Source: Chitinophagales bacterium (GTDB taxonomy: Bacteria > Bacteroidota > Bacteroidia > Chitinophagales > Saprospiraceae). Taken from it: a DNA stretch of 57,045 bases. The notes below the pieces were generated by a model that was not told the DNA's origin, did not search any database, and saw only the letters and a program-made list of their open reading frames with translations. Where the stretch lies: assembly GCA_017303875.1 (NCBI GenBank), contig JAFLBP010000036.1:1-57045 (forward strand). The letters are read 5' to 3'. The translations under genes and the position numbers were made by a program. Below, one piece after another: positions 7,830 to 15,691 of the stretch (positions within the stretch are counted from its first letter, which is position 1; each line of letters begins with the position of its first letter).

Positions 7830-9689
7830 TCAAATATGCACCCGCAGGCTCAGCTGCGCGCCCGGCCACCAGAGCAGGCGTTTTCCGTTGCTGTTGCTGT
7901 ATTTTTCAAATCTGGCAGGCAACAGGTTGTTTGTTAAATCTGCTTCCTCACTGATAAACAGGTTGGCACTTGGGCCGGCGGCGAGGCTCAGGGGGCCAAA
8001 ACGCAGGTTGAGTGCGGGCGCCAGCTGTACCCATTCGGCGAGATCAAAATCGCTGAAACCTTCGTTGACATGCCGGTGGACGGCATCAAGCGTGAGGCTG
8101 AGGCGTTTTTTGGGCCAGAAACGCGTGCCGAGGCCCCAGCCGCTGCTCCAGCGGTAATCGCCATTCGGCAGCTTATCGGGACTAAGGCCGGCTGTCAGGA
8201 TAAAATACAAGGCATTCGAGCCGCTTTTGAAGCTAAAATTGGCTTTATGTACTTCATTGGCCGCAAAATCGAGGGCCATGTAACGGTTTTTCCGCACGGA
8301 ATTGATCAGGCCAATTTGCACGCCATCAATGCTGTCGGCGCGGTTGATAATGCCGATCTGAACGCCTTTCAGAAAGCGGGCTTTATTGATAAACCCGGAT
8401 ACCTGAACGCCCTGAACGGTGTCGGCAATATTGATAAAACCTGCAATCTGGGTATTGTTCACACCCTTGGTATGTTGATTGATAAATCCGGAAACCTGGA
8501 CGATGCTGCTGCCGCCGCGTTGCTGGTTTAAAAAACCGGCCACCTGCACCGGCGTAACACCCGTTTTCGCAAGATTCATAAATCCGCTCACCTGAATGGC
8601 GTTGTTTACCCCGCCATAATTGCCGAAACCAGCCACCTGAATACCGGTAATGGAGTCAGCCCAGTTGCCAAATCCTCCCACCTGAATGGCCCTTGCCTGC
8701 CTGCCGGCGCTGTTATAAACGCCAGCTACCTGCACGCCTTTTACATCGCCCCGAACATGGTTAAAAGCCCCACCCACTTGCACGCCTCCAACATTGCGAC
8801 CCACATAGTTGAATACCCCGCCAACCTGAACACCGCTTACATCTTCGCGGGTGAGATTGCCCACCCCACCAAGTTCTACGCCATCCACTCCGCGGGCATA
8901 ACCCGCCAGAATATTGAGAGAGGCATTGTTGGTGACGCTGCCGCTAAGCCGGTGGTTGGTACCGATATTGGGTAAAAAGGAGACTTGAAATATCCGGTGC
9001 AGGGAATCTTTACCGATGTTGACCTCGTTCATTTTCTGAGCGCCGAGGTTGAAAAACTCCGCCAGTTCGGAAGGCACTTTCGACAAGTCTTTTCGGATAC
9101 TTTCCCAGGGAGAAACCGGCGCGGGAGGCGTTGTGTCGGGCTTAAGTTCAATTTTCATAAAGCGCGGCGTTTGTGAACTCACCTGCAATACGGTATCGCG
9201 GTAGGTGAGTTTACTGACCACTAATTCCGAGCGTTTTCCAATGGGCAGTTCATAGTAGCCATCCTGGTCGGTTACGGTAGATTTCAGGGTCTCTTTGTCG
9301 TAAATGGTTGCATTGGGCACTTTTTTCCCCGTCTTCTGATCCGAAAGGTAACCACTGATTTTTTTCTCCGTTTTTTTCCGGCGTTTCAAAATCAGGTATT
9401 CGCCACTTTGCTTAAAAGTATACTCGCCGCCAAGGATTTGCAGGAGTACTTCCCTAACGGTAACGCTTTGAGCCGATAGCGTGACGTTTTTATTGGCGTC
9501 GAGAATATTGCTGTTGTACGACCACTCAAATTTTCCCTTTTCCGCTACTTCGCGCAGCGCCTCGGGCAGGGGCGTCTGATAAAAAGAGACATCAATGCGG
9601 TGGTTGAGCAAATCGGCGGCCCGGAGCGGCATAAGCATGGCTGCGCAGCACAGGATGAGGGCCACGCGTGCAGTAATTTTTTGTAACAT
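7830..9689 (-). CDS. STN and carboxypeptidase-regulatory headed protein with VQVxGFxN surface repeats
   Basis: This 619-residue exported protein has a signal peptide (to about residue 24), an STN domain (about 28-100, the signalling domain of FecA-type receptors and secretins), and a carboxypeptidase-D regulatory-like domain (about 112-190). In place of the TonB plug and barrel it then has some fifteen 14-15 residue repeats with the core VQVGGFGN/IQVSGFMN (about 255-470), similar to the LA_2272-type surface repeat. A C-terminal beta-rich segment follows that may form a small outer-membrane barrel. It follows FecR by 11 bp, so it is likely the signal-sensing partner of the ECF system, but without a TonB plug it is unlikely to be a transporter. 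Confidence 0.8.
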   Translation of the reverse strand: MLQKITARVALILCCAAMLMPLRAADLLNHRIDVSFYQTPLPEALREVAEKGKFEWSYNSNILDANKNVTLSAQSVTVREVLLQILGGEYTFKQSGEYLILKRRKKTEKKISGYLSDQKTGKKVPNATIYDKETLKSTVTDQDGYYELPIGKRSELVVSKLTYRDTVLQVSSQTPRFMKIELKPDTTPPAPVSPWESIRKDLSKVPSELAEFFNLGAQKMNEVNIGKDSLHRIFQVSFLPNIGTNHRLSGSVTNNASLNILAGYARGVDGVELGGVGNLTREDVSGVQVGGVFNYVGRNVGGVQVGGAFNHVRGDVKGVQVAGVYNSAGRQARAIQVGGFGNWADSITGIQVAGFGNYGGVNNAIQVSGFMNLAKTGVTPVQVAGFLNQQRGGSSIVQVSGFINQHTKGVNNTQIAGFINIADTVQGVQVSGFINKARFLKGVQIGIINRADSIDGVQIGLINSVRKNRYMALDFAANEVHKANFSFKSGSNALYFILTAGLSPDKLPNGDYRWSSGWGLGTRFWPKKRLSLTLDAVHRHVNEGFSDFDLAEWVQLAPALNLRFGPLSLAAGPSANLFISEEADLTNNLLPARFEKYSNSNGKRLLWWPGAQLSLRVHI

Positions 9690-9700
9690 GACTGGAGAGA

Positions 9701-10687
9701 TTATTCTTCGCAGCTGCTGCCGTTGAGCAGGTAGCTACCGTCGGGTTTTTGTTCGAGTGTAAGAGAAAAAGAGTCGGCAATGAGCTGTAAAGCCCGGTTA
9801 AGCGGAAGGTTGTTGTAATTGGCCGATAAGGGGCAGTTGCGCAGCGCCGGATTGCCGAGTTTGACGGGAACCCCGTAGGCTTGTTCGAGTTGTTGGGTTA
9901 CCAGTTCCAATCGGGTGCCTTCAAAGCGGAACTGTTTGGTTTTATAGGCCAGAATATTAGCGCCGGGATCCACCTGTTTCATGCTGAGCTGGCCGCTTTG
10001 CCGGTCGTATTCGGCGGCCTGGTTGGCTGTTAGCACTAAGTTTTGCCCATTGCTGCTGAGTTGCACCCGACCATGTGTTACATTGATTTGTACTTTATCC
10101 GGGCTGCTGAGATTATCTACATTAAATGCAGTACCCAACACCTTGATTTCCAGGCGCTCCACTTCTACCACGAAGGGTTTTTCCGGATTGGGCGCCACTT
10201 CAAAATAAGCCTCTCCGTGCAGGCGCATCCGGCGCTCGCGTTCATTGAAACCGCCACTGACGGCAAGGGCCGAGTTGCGGTTGAGCGTGACCACAGAGCC
10301 ATCGGTCAGGGTGTCGCTGAGGGTATTGGTGGCGGTAGTGGCAATTTCCTGCGGCGCGGCCGGGCCGGGCCGGAACCACCAGTAAGCGGCCAGGAGCAGG
10401 GCGAGTGCCGCAGCCGCCCGCAGTGCCATGCGCAGCACCACGGGGCGGCGACGGGGATGTATGCGATTTTTTACCGAGGCGAGGGCAGTTTCGGTATCGA
10501 AGTGCAAGGTGCTGTGTTCCCGTATTTGTGGCCCCACCTCCCAGATCTGAAGCATTTGTTGGTAGTAGCGCTCGTTTTCGGGGGCGGTGTTGCGCCAGGC
10601 ATCCAGCTCCCGGACAAGGTCGGCGTCTGTTTCGCCGCCGAGGCGGCGGGCGATTAGCGCGTCTATATGTTCGTAGTTGTTTTCCAT
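9701..10687 (-). CDS. FecR-family anti-sigma factor
   Basis: The 328-residue protein has a cytoplasmic N-terminal part of about 85 residues, one membrane helix (LRAAAALALLLAAYWWF), a FecR domain (LTDGSVVTLNRNS, EAYFEVAPNPEKPFVVEV) and a C-terminal DUF4974 region (FRFEGTRLELVTQQLEQAYG) that resembles STN. Such proteins bind the partner ECF sigma factor in the cytoplasm and sense the outer-membrane partner in the periplasm. It lies 9 bp downstream of the sigma gene and 11 bp before the STN repeat protein, an arrangement of one operon. Confidence 0.92.
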   Translation of the reverse strand: MENNYEHIDALIARRLGGETDADLVRELDAWRNTAPENERYYQQMLQIWEVGPQIREHSTLHFDTETALASVKNRIHPRRRPVVLRMALRAAAALALLLAAYWWFRPGPAAPQEIATTATNTLSDTLTDGSVVTLNRNSALAVSGGFNERERRMRLHGEAYFEVAPNPEKPFVVEVERLEIKVLGTAFNVDNLSSPDKVQINVTHGRVQLSSNGQNLVLTANQAAEYDRQSGQLSMKQVDPGANILAYKTKQFRFEGTRLELVTQQLEQAYGVPVKLGNPALRNCPLSANYNNLPLNRALQLIADSFSLTLEQKPDGSYLLNGSSCEE

Positions 10688-10696
10688 GAACGGTCT

Positions 10697-11254
10697 TTAC
10701 AAAAGTTTGAATAAAAGGAGCAGCGAAATCAGGTAATCGGCGAGTTGCGTGCGCAGCAGGCGCAAGGCTTTACCCATTTGTGTTTCGACAGTTTTGACGG
10801 AGAGATTGAGTTGGTCGGCGATTTCGCGGTATTTAAGCGCTTCGAAGCGGCTTAATTCAAAAATATTCCGGCATTGCGGGGGCAATGTTTCAAGGGCCTG
10901 TTGCAGGCGTTCCCGGAGTTCGGGCGCAGTATCTTCGGGTTCGAGGTGTGCATTTTCCAACTGTAAGGCGTTGAATTGTTGATACTTGTGTTTGATTTGC
11001 TGGTGCCGGATTCTGTTCAGGCCCGCGTTGTACACCATTTTGTACAAATAGGCTTTTATTGAAAATTCGACATCCAATTGTGTGCGGCGTTCCCAGAGTT
11101 TGACAAATACCTGTTGCACGAGGTCTTCGGCCTCGTCCGGATCTCCATCCGTCAGGGAAGTCGCATAATGGCATAGTGGCGCGTAGAGTCGTCGGAAAAC
11201 CGCATCATAGACGGCTTCATCTCCGTTGCGCAAGGCTGTGGCTTCGTTTTCCAA
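10697..11254 (-). CDS. ECF RNA polymerase sigma factor (Bacteroidota FecI-like)
   Basis: The 185-residue protein has sigma region 2 (DEAVYDAVFRRLYAPLCHYA, DEAEDLVQQVFVKLWE) and region 4 (ALKYREIADQLNLSVKTVET). It has a hydrophobic C-terminal extension ending LLLLFKLL, as often seen in this group. The start shown is a TTG (11252-11254); no in-frame ATG is visible nearby upstream, so the exact start is uncertain and could lie closer to the minisatellite. Directed by the adjacent FecR, it likely transcribes this operon or the divergent TonB receptor gene. Confidence 0.9.
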   Translation of the reverse strand: MENEATALRNGDEAVYDAVFRRLYAPLCHYATSLTDGDPDEAEDLVQQVFVKLWERRTQLDVEFSIKAYLYKMVYNAGLNRIRHQQIKHKYQQFNALQLENAHLEPEDTAPELRERLQQALETLPPQCRNIFELSRFEALKYREIADQLNLSVKTVETQMGKALRLLRTQLADYLISLLLLFKLL

Positions 11255-11280
11255 AAGTGCTTGCTTTCGTGTTGTTAATG

Positions 11281-11492
11281 GTTCGGTGGTTTGGAGGTTG
11301 GGGGTTCGGAGGTTCGGGGTTCGGAGGTTCGGAGGTTCGGAGGTTTGGAGGTTTGGAGGTTCGGGGTTCGGAGGTTCGGGGTTTGGAGGTTCGGGGTTTG
11401 GAGGTTCGGGGTTTGGAGGTTTGGAGGTTTGGAGGTTTGGAGGTTTGGAGGTTTGGAGGTTTGGAGGTTTGGAGGTTTGGAGGTTTGGAGGT
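11281..11492. repeat. GGAGGTTT/GGAGGTTC minisatellite in a divergent promoter region
   Basis: About 27 head-to-tail units of 8 bp (GGAGGTTT or GGAGGTTC), with some 7-bp GGGGTTC variants toward the sigma-gene side and nearly pure GGAGGTTT toward the receptor side. The regular GG pairs could form two-tier G-quadruplexes. Because the unit is 8 bp, it is open in several frames and creates spurious reading frames. It separates the ECF sigma gene from the TonB receptor gene. Confidence 0.95.
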
Positions 11493-11684
11493 TAAATAAA
11501 AACACATCAGAGCAAGAATACCCTTATTCGGGGGGTAAAAAAATTTGGAGGGCATATTTTTCAGAAAAAAACAAGCGTGGTTTAAGGGTAAGTTGCAGGT
11601 CGGGTGTCTCCATTCCAAACCCCGACCCCGACCCCTGGAAGGGGGAACCGCCGAAACTTCGAACTTTTCAACACTCGATACATC
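11493..11684. other. Leader region upstream of the TonB receptor
   Basis: The region is AT-rich next to the minisatellite, then has a CCCCGACCCC-rich stretch and a short run up to the ATG at 11685. I cannot pick a good TAnnTTTG promoter box. No gene is supported. Confidence 0.4.
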
Positions 11685-14066
11685 ATGCCAAAACATTTTT
11701 CGGGGCTGCGCTACGCAGTCCTCACCCTCGTTGTATGCCTGTTTCAAGGCATGGCACTTGCGCAAAATTACACACAAACCCTTAAAGGTACGGTACTCGA
11801 CAAGGTACTGAAAACGCCGCTACCGGGCGCAACGGTCATTTTAAGCTCATTGGAACCCAAACGCGGCGTCACAACGGATGAAGCCGGAAATTTTCGTCTT
11901 GAAAAAGTTCCACTTGGCAAACAAACAATTGATATTCAGTATATTGGATACACCCCACTGCAAATCCCAAACATCAGTATTAACTCCGGAAAAGAAACAA
12001 GTTTGGTGATAGAATTGGAAGAAAATATTATCGGAGTAAAAGAAATCACCATTACTGCAAAGATCGATAAAGAAAAACCGCTCAACGAGTTGGCATCGGT
12101 AAGCGCCCGCACTTTCTCGGTCGAAGAGACGCAGCGTTTCGCAGCAGCTGTCAATGATCCGGCGCGTATGGCCGCTTCTTTTGCCGGTGTCAATGCCCCC
12201 GGCGACGGCAACAATATCATTGTGATTCGGGGAAATGCACCCAACGGATTGCTCTGGCGCATGGAAGGCGTAGACATTCCTAACCCAAACCACTTTTCCA
12301 GCGTGGGCACTTCAGGGGGGGGCATCTCGATTCTCAGCGCGCAACTGCTCAGCAATTCCGATTTTATCACCGGCGCTTTTCCTGCCGAATACGGCAATGC
12401 CGTATCGGGTGTATTTGATTTGCGGCTCCGAAAAGGCAACAGCGAAAAACGCGAATACACCTTACAGGCCGGCCTGCTCGGACTCGATGTGGCCGCGGAA
12501 GGCCCCTTGCGCATGGGCAAACAAACCGGCTCCTATTTATTCAACTACCGCTACTCTACCCTATCGCTCATCGGCAAACTGGGCGTTAACCTCGGCGATG
12601 CCGTGACGAATTTTCAGGATTTATCCTTCAACATCTGGATGCCCGCAGGCAAAGCAGGCTCGTTTACCCTCTTCGGCATGGGCGGCTTAAGCGACCAAAG
12701 TTATCCAGGGAAAACCGATTCCCTCGAATGGCTTGAAGATGAAAGTACGCGCTTTAGCGGCAATTTCAAAGCCAATACGGGCGTGCTTGGCCTTACGCAT
12801 CGCGTGGCGCTGGGCGAAAAAAGTTCGCTGCGGAACGTAGTCGCCTGGTCGGCTATGGAAAACACACAGTTCACCGACTTTCTCCTTACCCCTACATCCA
12901 AACGCCTTGAATTTGACAACCGGCACCTGCAACAACGCCTTACCTTTTCCTCGGTGCTCAACCACAAATTCAATGCCCGCCATCTCCTGCGCACGGGCGC
13001 CTACATGAACCTTCAATTTTTCGATTTTCAGCAGCGCGGCTGGGATCGTCCCACCGAAACCCTGGTAGAACAGGTGCGCAACGACGGGCAGGCTGTCAGT
13101 ATCAACGCTTTTGCGCAATGGCAATACCGCATCCACGAGAAACTGACGCTGAGCAGCGGCGCGCACTTTTTATATTTTTTCCTGAATAATACCCATTCGC
13201 TGGAGCCACGCGCTGCTTTAAAATATAGTTTAAGCCCGCGCAGTACACTTAGCCTCGGCTATGGCCGGCACGGACAGCTGCAATCGCTGGGAACCTATTT
13301 TGTGCAGCTACCGGATGAAGCCGGACAAATGCAGCAGCCCAATCGGAAGCTGAAGCCCAGCATGGCCGACCACTTTGTGCTTTCTTTCGATCAGATGTTG
13401 CCGGGGAAATGGCATATCAAGCCGGAGCTTTATTACCAGGCTTTGTCGGAAGTGCCCGTCAGCAGTGTCGCGCGCAACAGCTATTCCCTGCTCAATCTCA
13501 CCGAGGGCTTCCCCTTTGAGGCGCTTAAAAATGGCGGAAAAGGCCGAAATTTTGGTGCTGAGCTGACGCTTGAGAAATTTCTCGACAAAGGATTTTACTG
13601 CCTGCTTTCCAGCGCTGTTTTCAAATCGGAATACCAGGGCAGCGACCAGATCTGGCACAGCACCCGTTTTGATACGCGCTACGTGAGCAGCTTGGTCGGA
13701 GGTAAAGAATGGAGCTGGAACAAGGGGCGTAAAAACCGCAGCGTCGGCTTCAATGTGAAACTTACCCATGCCGGAGGACTACGCCAAACGCCCATCAACC
13801 TGCCTGCTTCCATCGCTGCCGGAGAAGCCGTTTACTTTGAAGATCGCGCTTTTGAAGAAAAAATGCCCGATTATTTCCGCCTCGACCTGGGCTTTCGCCT
13901 CAAGCGAAATTATAAAAACCTGACGACCACTTTTGCCTTAGATATTCAAAATGCGACCAATCGCGAAAATGTTTTTGGTTCTTTTTACAACCCCACCGCG
14001 CAGCGGGTAAAAACCTATACGCAGACGCCGCTGATTCCGGTGCTGGCCTATAAGCTCGAATTTTGA
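11685..14066 (+). CDS. TonB-dependent outer-membrane receptor (carboxypeptidase-like head)
   Basis: The start is set at the ATG giving MPKHFSGLRY, because a signal peptide (to about MALAQ) follows at once; the 27 upstream in-frame codons are proline- and arginine-rich and look non-coding. The 793-residue protein has a carboxypeptidase-D regulatory-like domain (GTVLDKVLKTPLPGATVIL), a plug (IIVIRGNAPNGLLWRMEGVD, GAFPAEYGNAVSGVFDL) and a long beta-barrel ending in LAYKLEF with a terminal Phe. It imports an unknown ligand using TonB energy. It has no STN domain; the STN is on a separate protein across the divergent region. A strong terminator follows. Confidence 0.92.
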   Translation: MPKHFSGLRYAVLTLVVCLFQGMALAQNYTQTLKGTVLDKVLKTPLPGATVILSSLEPKRGVTTDEAGNFRLEKVPLGKQTIDIQYIGYTPLQIPNISINSGKETSLVIELEENIIGVKEITITAKIDKEKPLNELASVSARTFSVEETQRFAAAVNDPARMAASFAGVNAPGDGNNIIVIRGNAPNGLLWRMEGVDIPNPNHFSSVGTSGGGISILSAQLLSNSDFITGAFPAEYGNAVSGVFDLRLRKGNSEKREYTLQAGLLGLDVAAEGPLRMGKQTGSYLFNYRYSTLSLIGKLGVNLGDAVTNFQDLSFNIWMPAGKAGSFTLFGMGGLSDQSYPGKTDSLEWLEDESTRFSGNFKANTGVLGLTHRVALGEKSSLRNVVAWSAMENTQFTDFLLTPTSKRLEFDNRHLQQRLTFSSVLNHKFNARHLLRTGAYMNLQFFDFQQRGWDRPTETLVEQVRNDGQAVSINAFAQWQYRIHEKLTLSSGAHFLYFFLNNTHSLEPRAALKYSLSPRSTLSLGYGRHGQLQSLGTYFVQLPDEAGQMQQPNRKLKPSMADHFVLSFDQMLPGKWHIKPELYYQALSEVPVSSVARNSYSLLNLTEGFPFEALKNGGKGRNFGAELTLEKFLDKGFYCLLSSAVFKSEYQGSDQIWHSTRFDTRYVSSLVGGKEWSWNKGRKNRSVGFNVKLTHAGGLRQTPINLPASIAAGEAVYFEDRAFEEKMPDYFRLDLGFRLKRNYKNLTTTFALDIQNATNRENVFGSFYNPTAQRVKTYTQTPLIPVLAYKLEF

Positions 14067-14109
14067 TTTTGAAGTTTAGTATAGTGAAAAAGGCTTGATT
14101 TTTCGTTTT

Positions 14110-14143
14110 GAGGGCGCCGCGTAATGCTGCGCCCTCTTTTTTT
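14110..14143 (+). terminator. Rho-independent terminator after the TonB receptor
   Basis: Stem GAGGGCGC (14110-14117) pairs with GCGCCCTC (14129-14136) and is followed by seven T. It lies between convergent genes. Confidence 0.9.
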
Positions 14144-14156
14144 GGGGTAAGGAAAC

Positions 14157-14918
14157 CTATTCCACGGCCCCATAAGCACCCGCGAGCAGGAACTCAAAAA
14201 CTGCTTTTTTGTAGGAGCGGGAAATCTCGACCGGCTTGCCACTGTTCAGCAGCAGGTAAGGGCTGCGACCTTTTACCAGCGAACGGATATAGGCATATTG
14301 TACTAAATATGATTGATGGGTGCGGATAAACAGGCTGCTGTCGAGCAGCAACTCTAATTGTTTCAGGCTGCGGGAAACCGTGAGTTTTTTACCATTATTC
14401 AGGAAAATATGCGAATAACTGCCATCTGCCTGTACATATTGAATATCCGAAACCGGAATGAATTCAAAACCCTGAAGCGTAGGAATGGGAATATTGGGCA
14501 TGCGCTGGGTACTCACTTTTACACTCTGTAAAAGCGCTTCCGACTGATGCTGGGTTTCTGTGCGCAGGCGTCGGCGTTTCAGGCGCTCCATCACGGCCAT
14601 AAAGCGTTCTTGTTTTAAAGGCAAGAGCATCAGGCTGCCAGTTCCAAGTTCGCAGTATTGCAAAAAATCCTTTTGATTGGTGGCCAATAAAACGAGTTCC
14701 ACGGGCAAATTTTCCAGCATTAAAAAGGCAGGATCTTCAAAGCTCGCCGCGTCTACCATCCAGAAAATAACATCGGGAATATTTGTTTTTAGATAATTGG
14801 ACAAGCCCTCCGCCTGATGCACCGGATACACCTGAAACTCGGGCGCAAGCACCTTCAATTGTCGTAAAAACTGAAGGGAATGGGTATTTTGCTTTGCGTA
14901 AACAAGGGTGGTCATCAT
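14157..14918 (-). CDS. LytTR DNA-binding regulator with degenerate receiver-like N-terminus
   Basis: The 253-residue protein ends with a LytTR domain (about 150-250: VSDIQYVQADGSYSHIFL, TVSRSLKQLE, FIRTHQSYLV, EISRSYKKAV), which binds DNA direct repeats. The N-terminal 115 residues have a receiver-like pattern (PDVIFWMVDA, VELVLLATN, GSLMLLPLK) but lack the paired acidic residues at the start and have a shifted Asp, so phosphorylation in the usual way is doubtful. It lies 76 bp after the NarL-type regulator and has its own promoter and an upstream palindrome. Targets are unknown. Confidence 0.85.
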   Translation of the reverse strand: MMTTLVYAKQNTHSLQFLRQLKVLAPEFQVYPVHQAEGLSNYLKTNIPDVIFWMVDAASFEDPAFLMLENLPVELVLLATNQKDFLQYCELGTGSLMLLPLKQERFMAVMERLKRRRLRTETQHQSEALLQSVKVSTQRMPNIPIPTLQGFEFIPVSDIQYVQADGSYSHIFLNNGKKLTVSRSLKQLELLLDSSLFIRTHQSYLVQYAYIRSLVKGRSPYLLLNSGKPVEISRSYKKAVFEFLLAGAYGAVE

Positions 14919-14941
14919 AATTTTCCAAGTGATTGCTACGG

Positions 14942-14973
14942 CAAAGGTACCCCCACACTCCTCGCACCCACAA
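14942..14973 (-). promoter_or_regulatory. Bacteroidota-type promoter of the LytTR gene
   Basis: Read on the minus strand, TTG (14971-14973) is followed after 21 bases by TACCTTTG (14942-14949). This fits the TTG-N17-23-TAnnTTTG consensus. The -7 box ends 23 bases before the ATG at 14918. It lies right next to the palindrome 14973-14990. Confidence 0.75.
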
Positions 14974-14990
14974 TCCCACGATCATGGGAT
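14973..14990. promoter_or_regulatory. Operator-like palindrome upstream of the LytTR gene
   Basis: ATCCCACGATCATGGGAT pairs in eight of nine positions. It abuts the -33 element of the LytTR promoter, centred about 46 bases before the expected transcript start, a usual place for an activator. A near-identical palindrome lies at 15668-15683 before the NarL-type regulator gene. The half-sites resemble those of NarL-type regulators. Confidence 0.7.
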
Positions 14991-14994
14991 ATGC

Positions 14995-15630
14995 CTACTT
15001 TAAAAACGCCTTGGAAATGGCCTCCGAAACGGAATGCACATGTAGTTTTTCGTAAATCCGCTTGATGTGGGTGCGCACGGTTTCAATGCTGATCTGCAAC
15101 TCATCGGCCACCATTTTGTAGCTGTTGCCGGAGGCTAAGCTGCGCAGCACAGCTTGTTCGCGCGGGGTGAGTTTGTCTAATTCCGTATTCACCGCCGGGG
15201 CGCGCGGGAAAAGCTCCAGCACTTTCCGGGCGATGCTGGGCGACATGGGCGCGCCGCCGTTATATATATCTTCCACCGCCTCCAGAATTTTGGAAGGCGG
15301 CGTTTTTTTGAGCAAATACCCGCTTGCACCCGCACAAACAGCCTGAAAAACCTTGTCGTTGTCGTCAAAAACAGTCAGCATCAGCACCTCGGTGCCGGGT
15401 GCAAGGCGCTTGACGATATGCGCCGCTTCAATGCCATTGCGGCCGGGCAGGTCAATATCCATCAACACCACATCCGGCGTATGCTGCTGTATTTCCTTTT
15501 CAATATTCATGCAATCGCCAAAAGCGCCTGCCAGGTCAAACTGAGGCAGGCCACTGAACAGCAATTGCAGCGATTCGCGCAGGGGCGCATTGTCTTCATA
15601 CAAGAGTATACGTATCGGCATGGTGTGCAT
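14995..15630 (-). CDS. NarL/FixJ-type response regulator
   Basis: The 211-residue protein has a receiver domain (ILLYEDN acidic pocket, phosphoacceptor Asp in VVLMDIDLPG, LTVFDDNDK, YLLKKT) and a LuxR-type helix-turn-helix (LTPREQAVLRSLASGNSYK, IETVRTHIKRIYEKL). An internal ATG three codons in (at 15621) is an equally good start. It is 61 bp downstream of the propeller histidine kinase, its likely partner. A CCCAT-type palindrome lies just upstream, suggesting autoregulation. Confidence 0.93.
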   Translation of the reverse strand: MHTMPIRILLYEDNAPLRESLQLLFSGLPQFDLAGAFGDCMNIEKEIQQHTPDVVLMDIDLPGRNGIEAAHIVKRLAPGTEVLMLTVFDDNDKVFQAVCAGASGYLLKKTPPSKILEAVEDIYNGGAPMSPSIARKVLELFPRAPAVNTELDKLTPREQAVLRSLASGNSYKMVADELQISIETVRTHIKRIYEKLHVHSVSEAISKAFLK

Positions 15631-15667
15631 TTTTGGTAAAATTCGGTAATTTTCAACTTTTGGTCGC

Positions 15668-15683
15668 TCCCATAATCATGGGA
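15668..15683. promoter_or_regulatory. Operator-like palindrome upstream of the NarL-type regulator
   Basis: TCCCATAATCATGGGA pairs in seven of eight positions and shares the core CCCAYRATCATGGGATA with the palindrome at 14973-14990. It lies in the 61-bp gap between the kinase stop and the regulator start. Confidence 0.7.
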
Positions 15684-15691
15684 TAAGCCAC

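Noticed and set aside
11176..11777. Open frames on both strands across the GGAGGTTT repeat
   Set aside because: The eight-base repeat unit has no stop in several frames, so long repeat peptides appear by chance.
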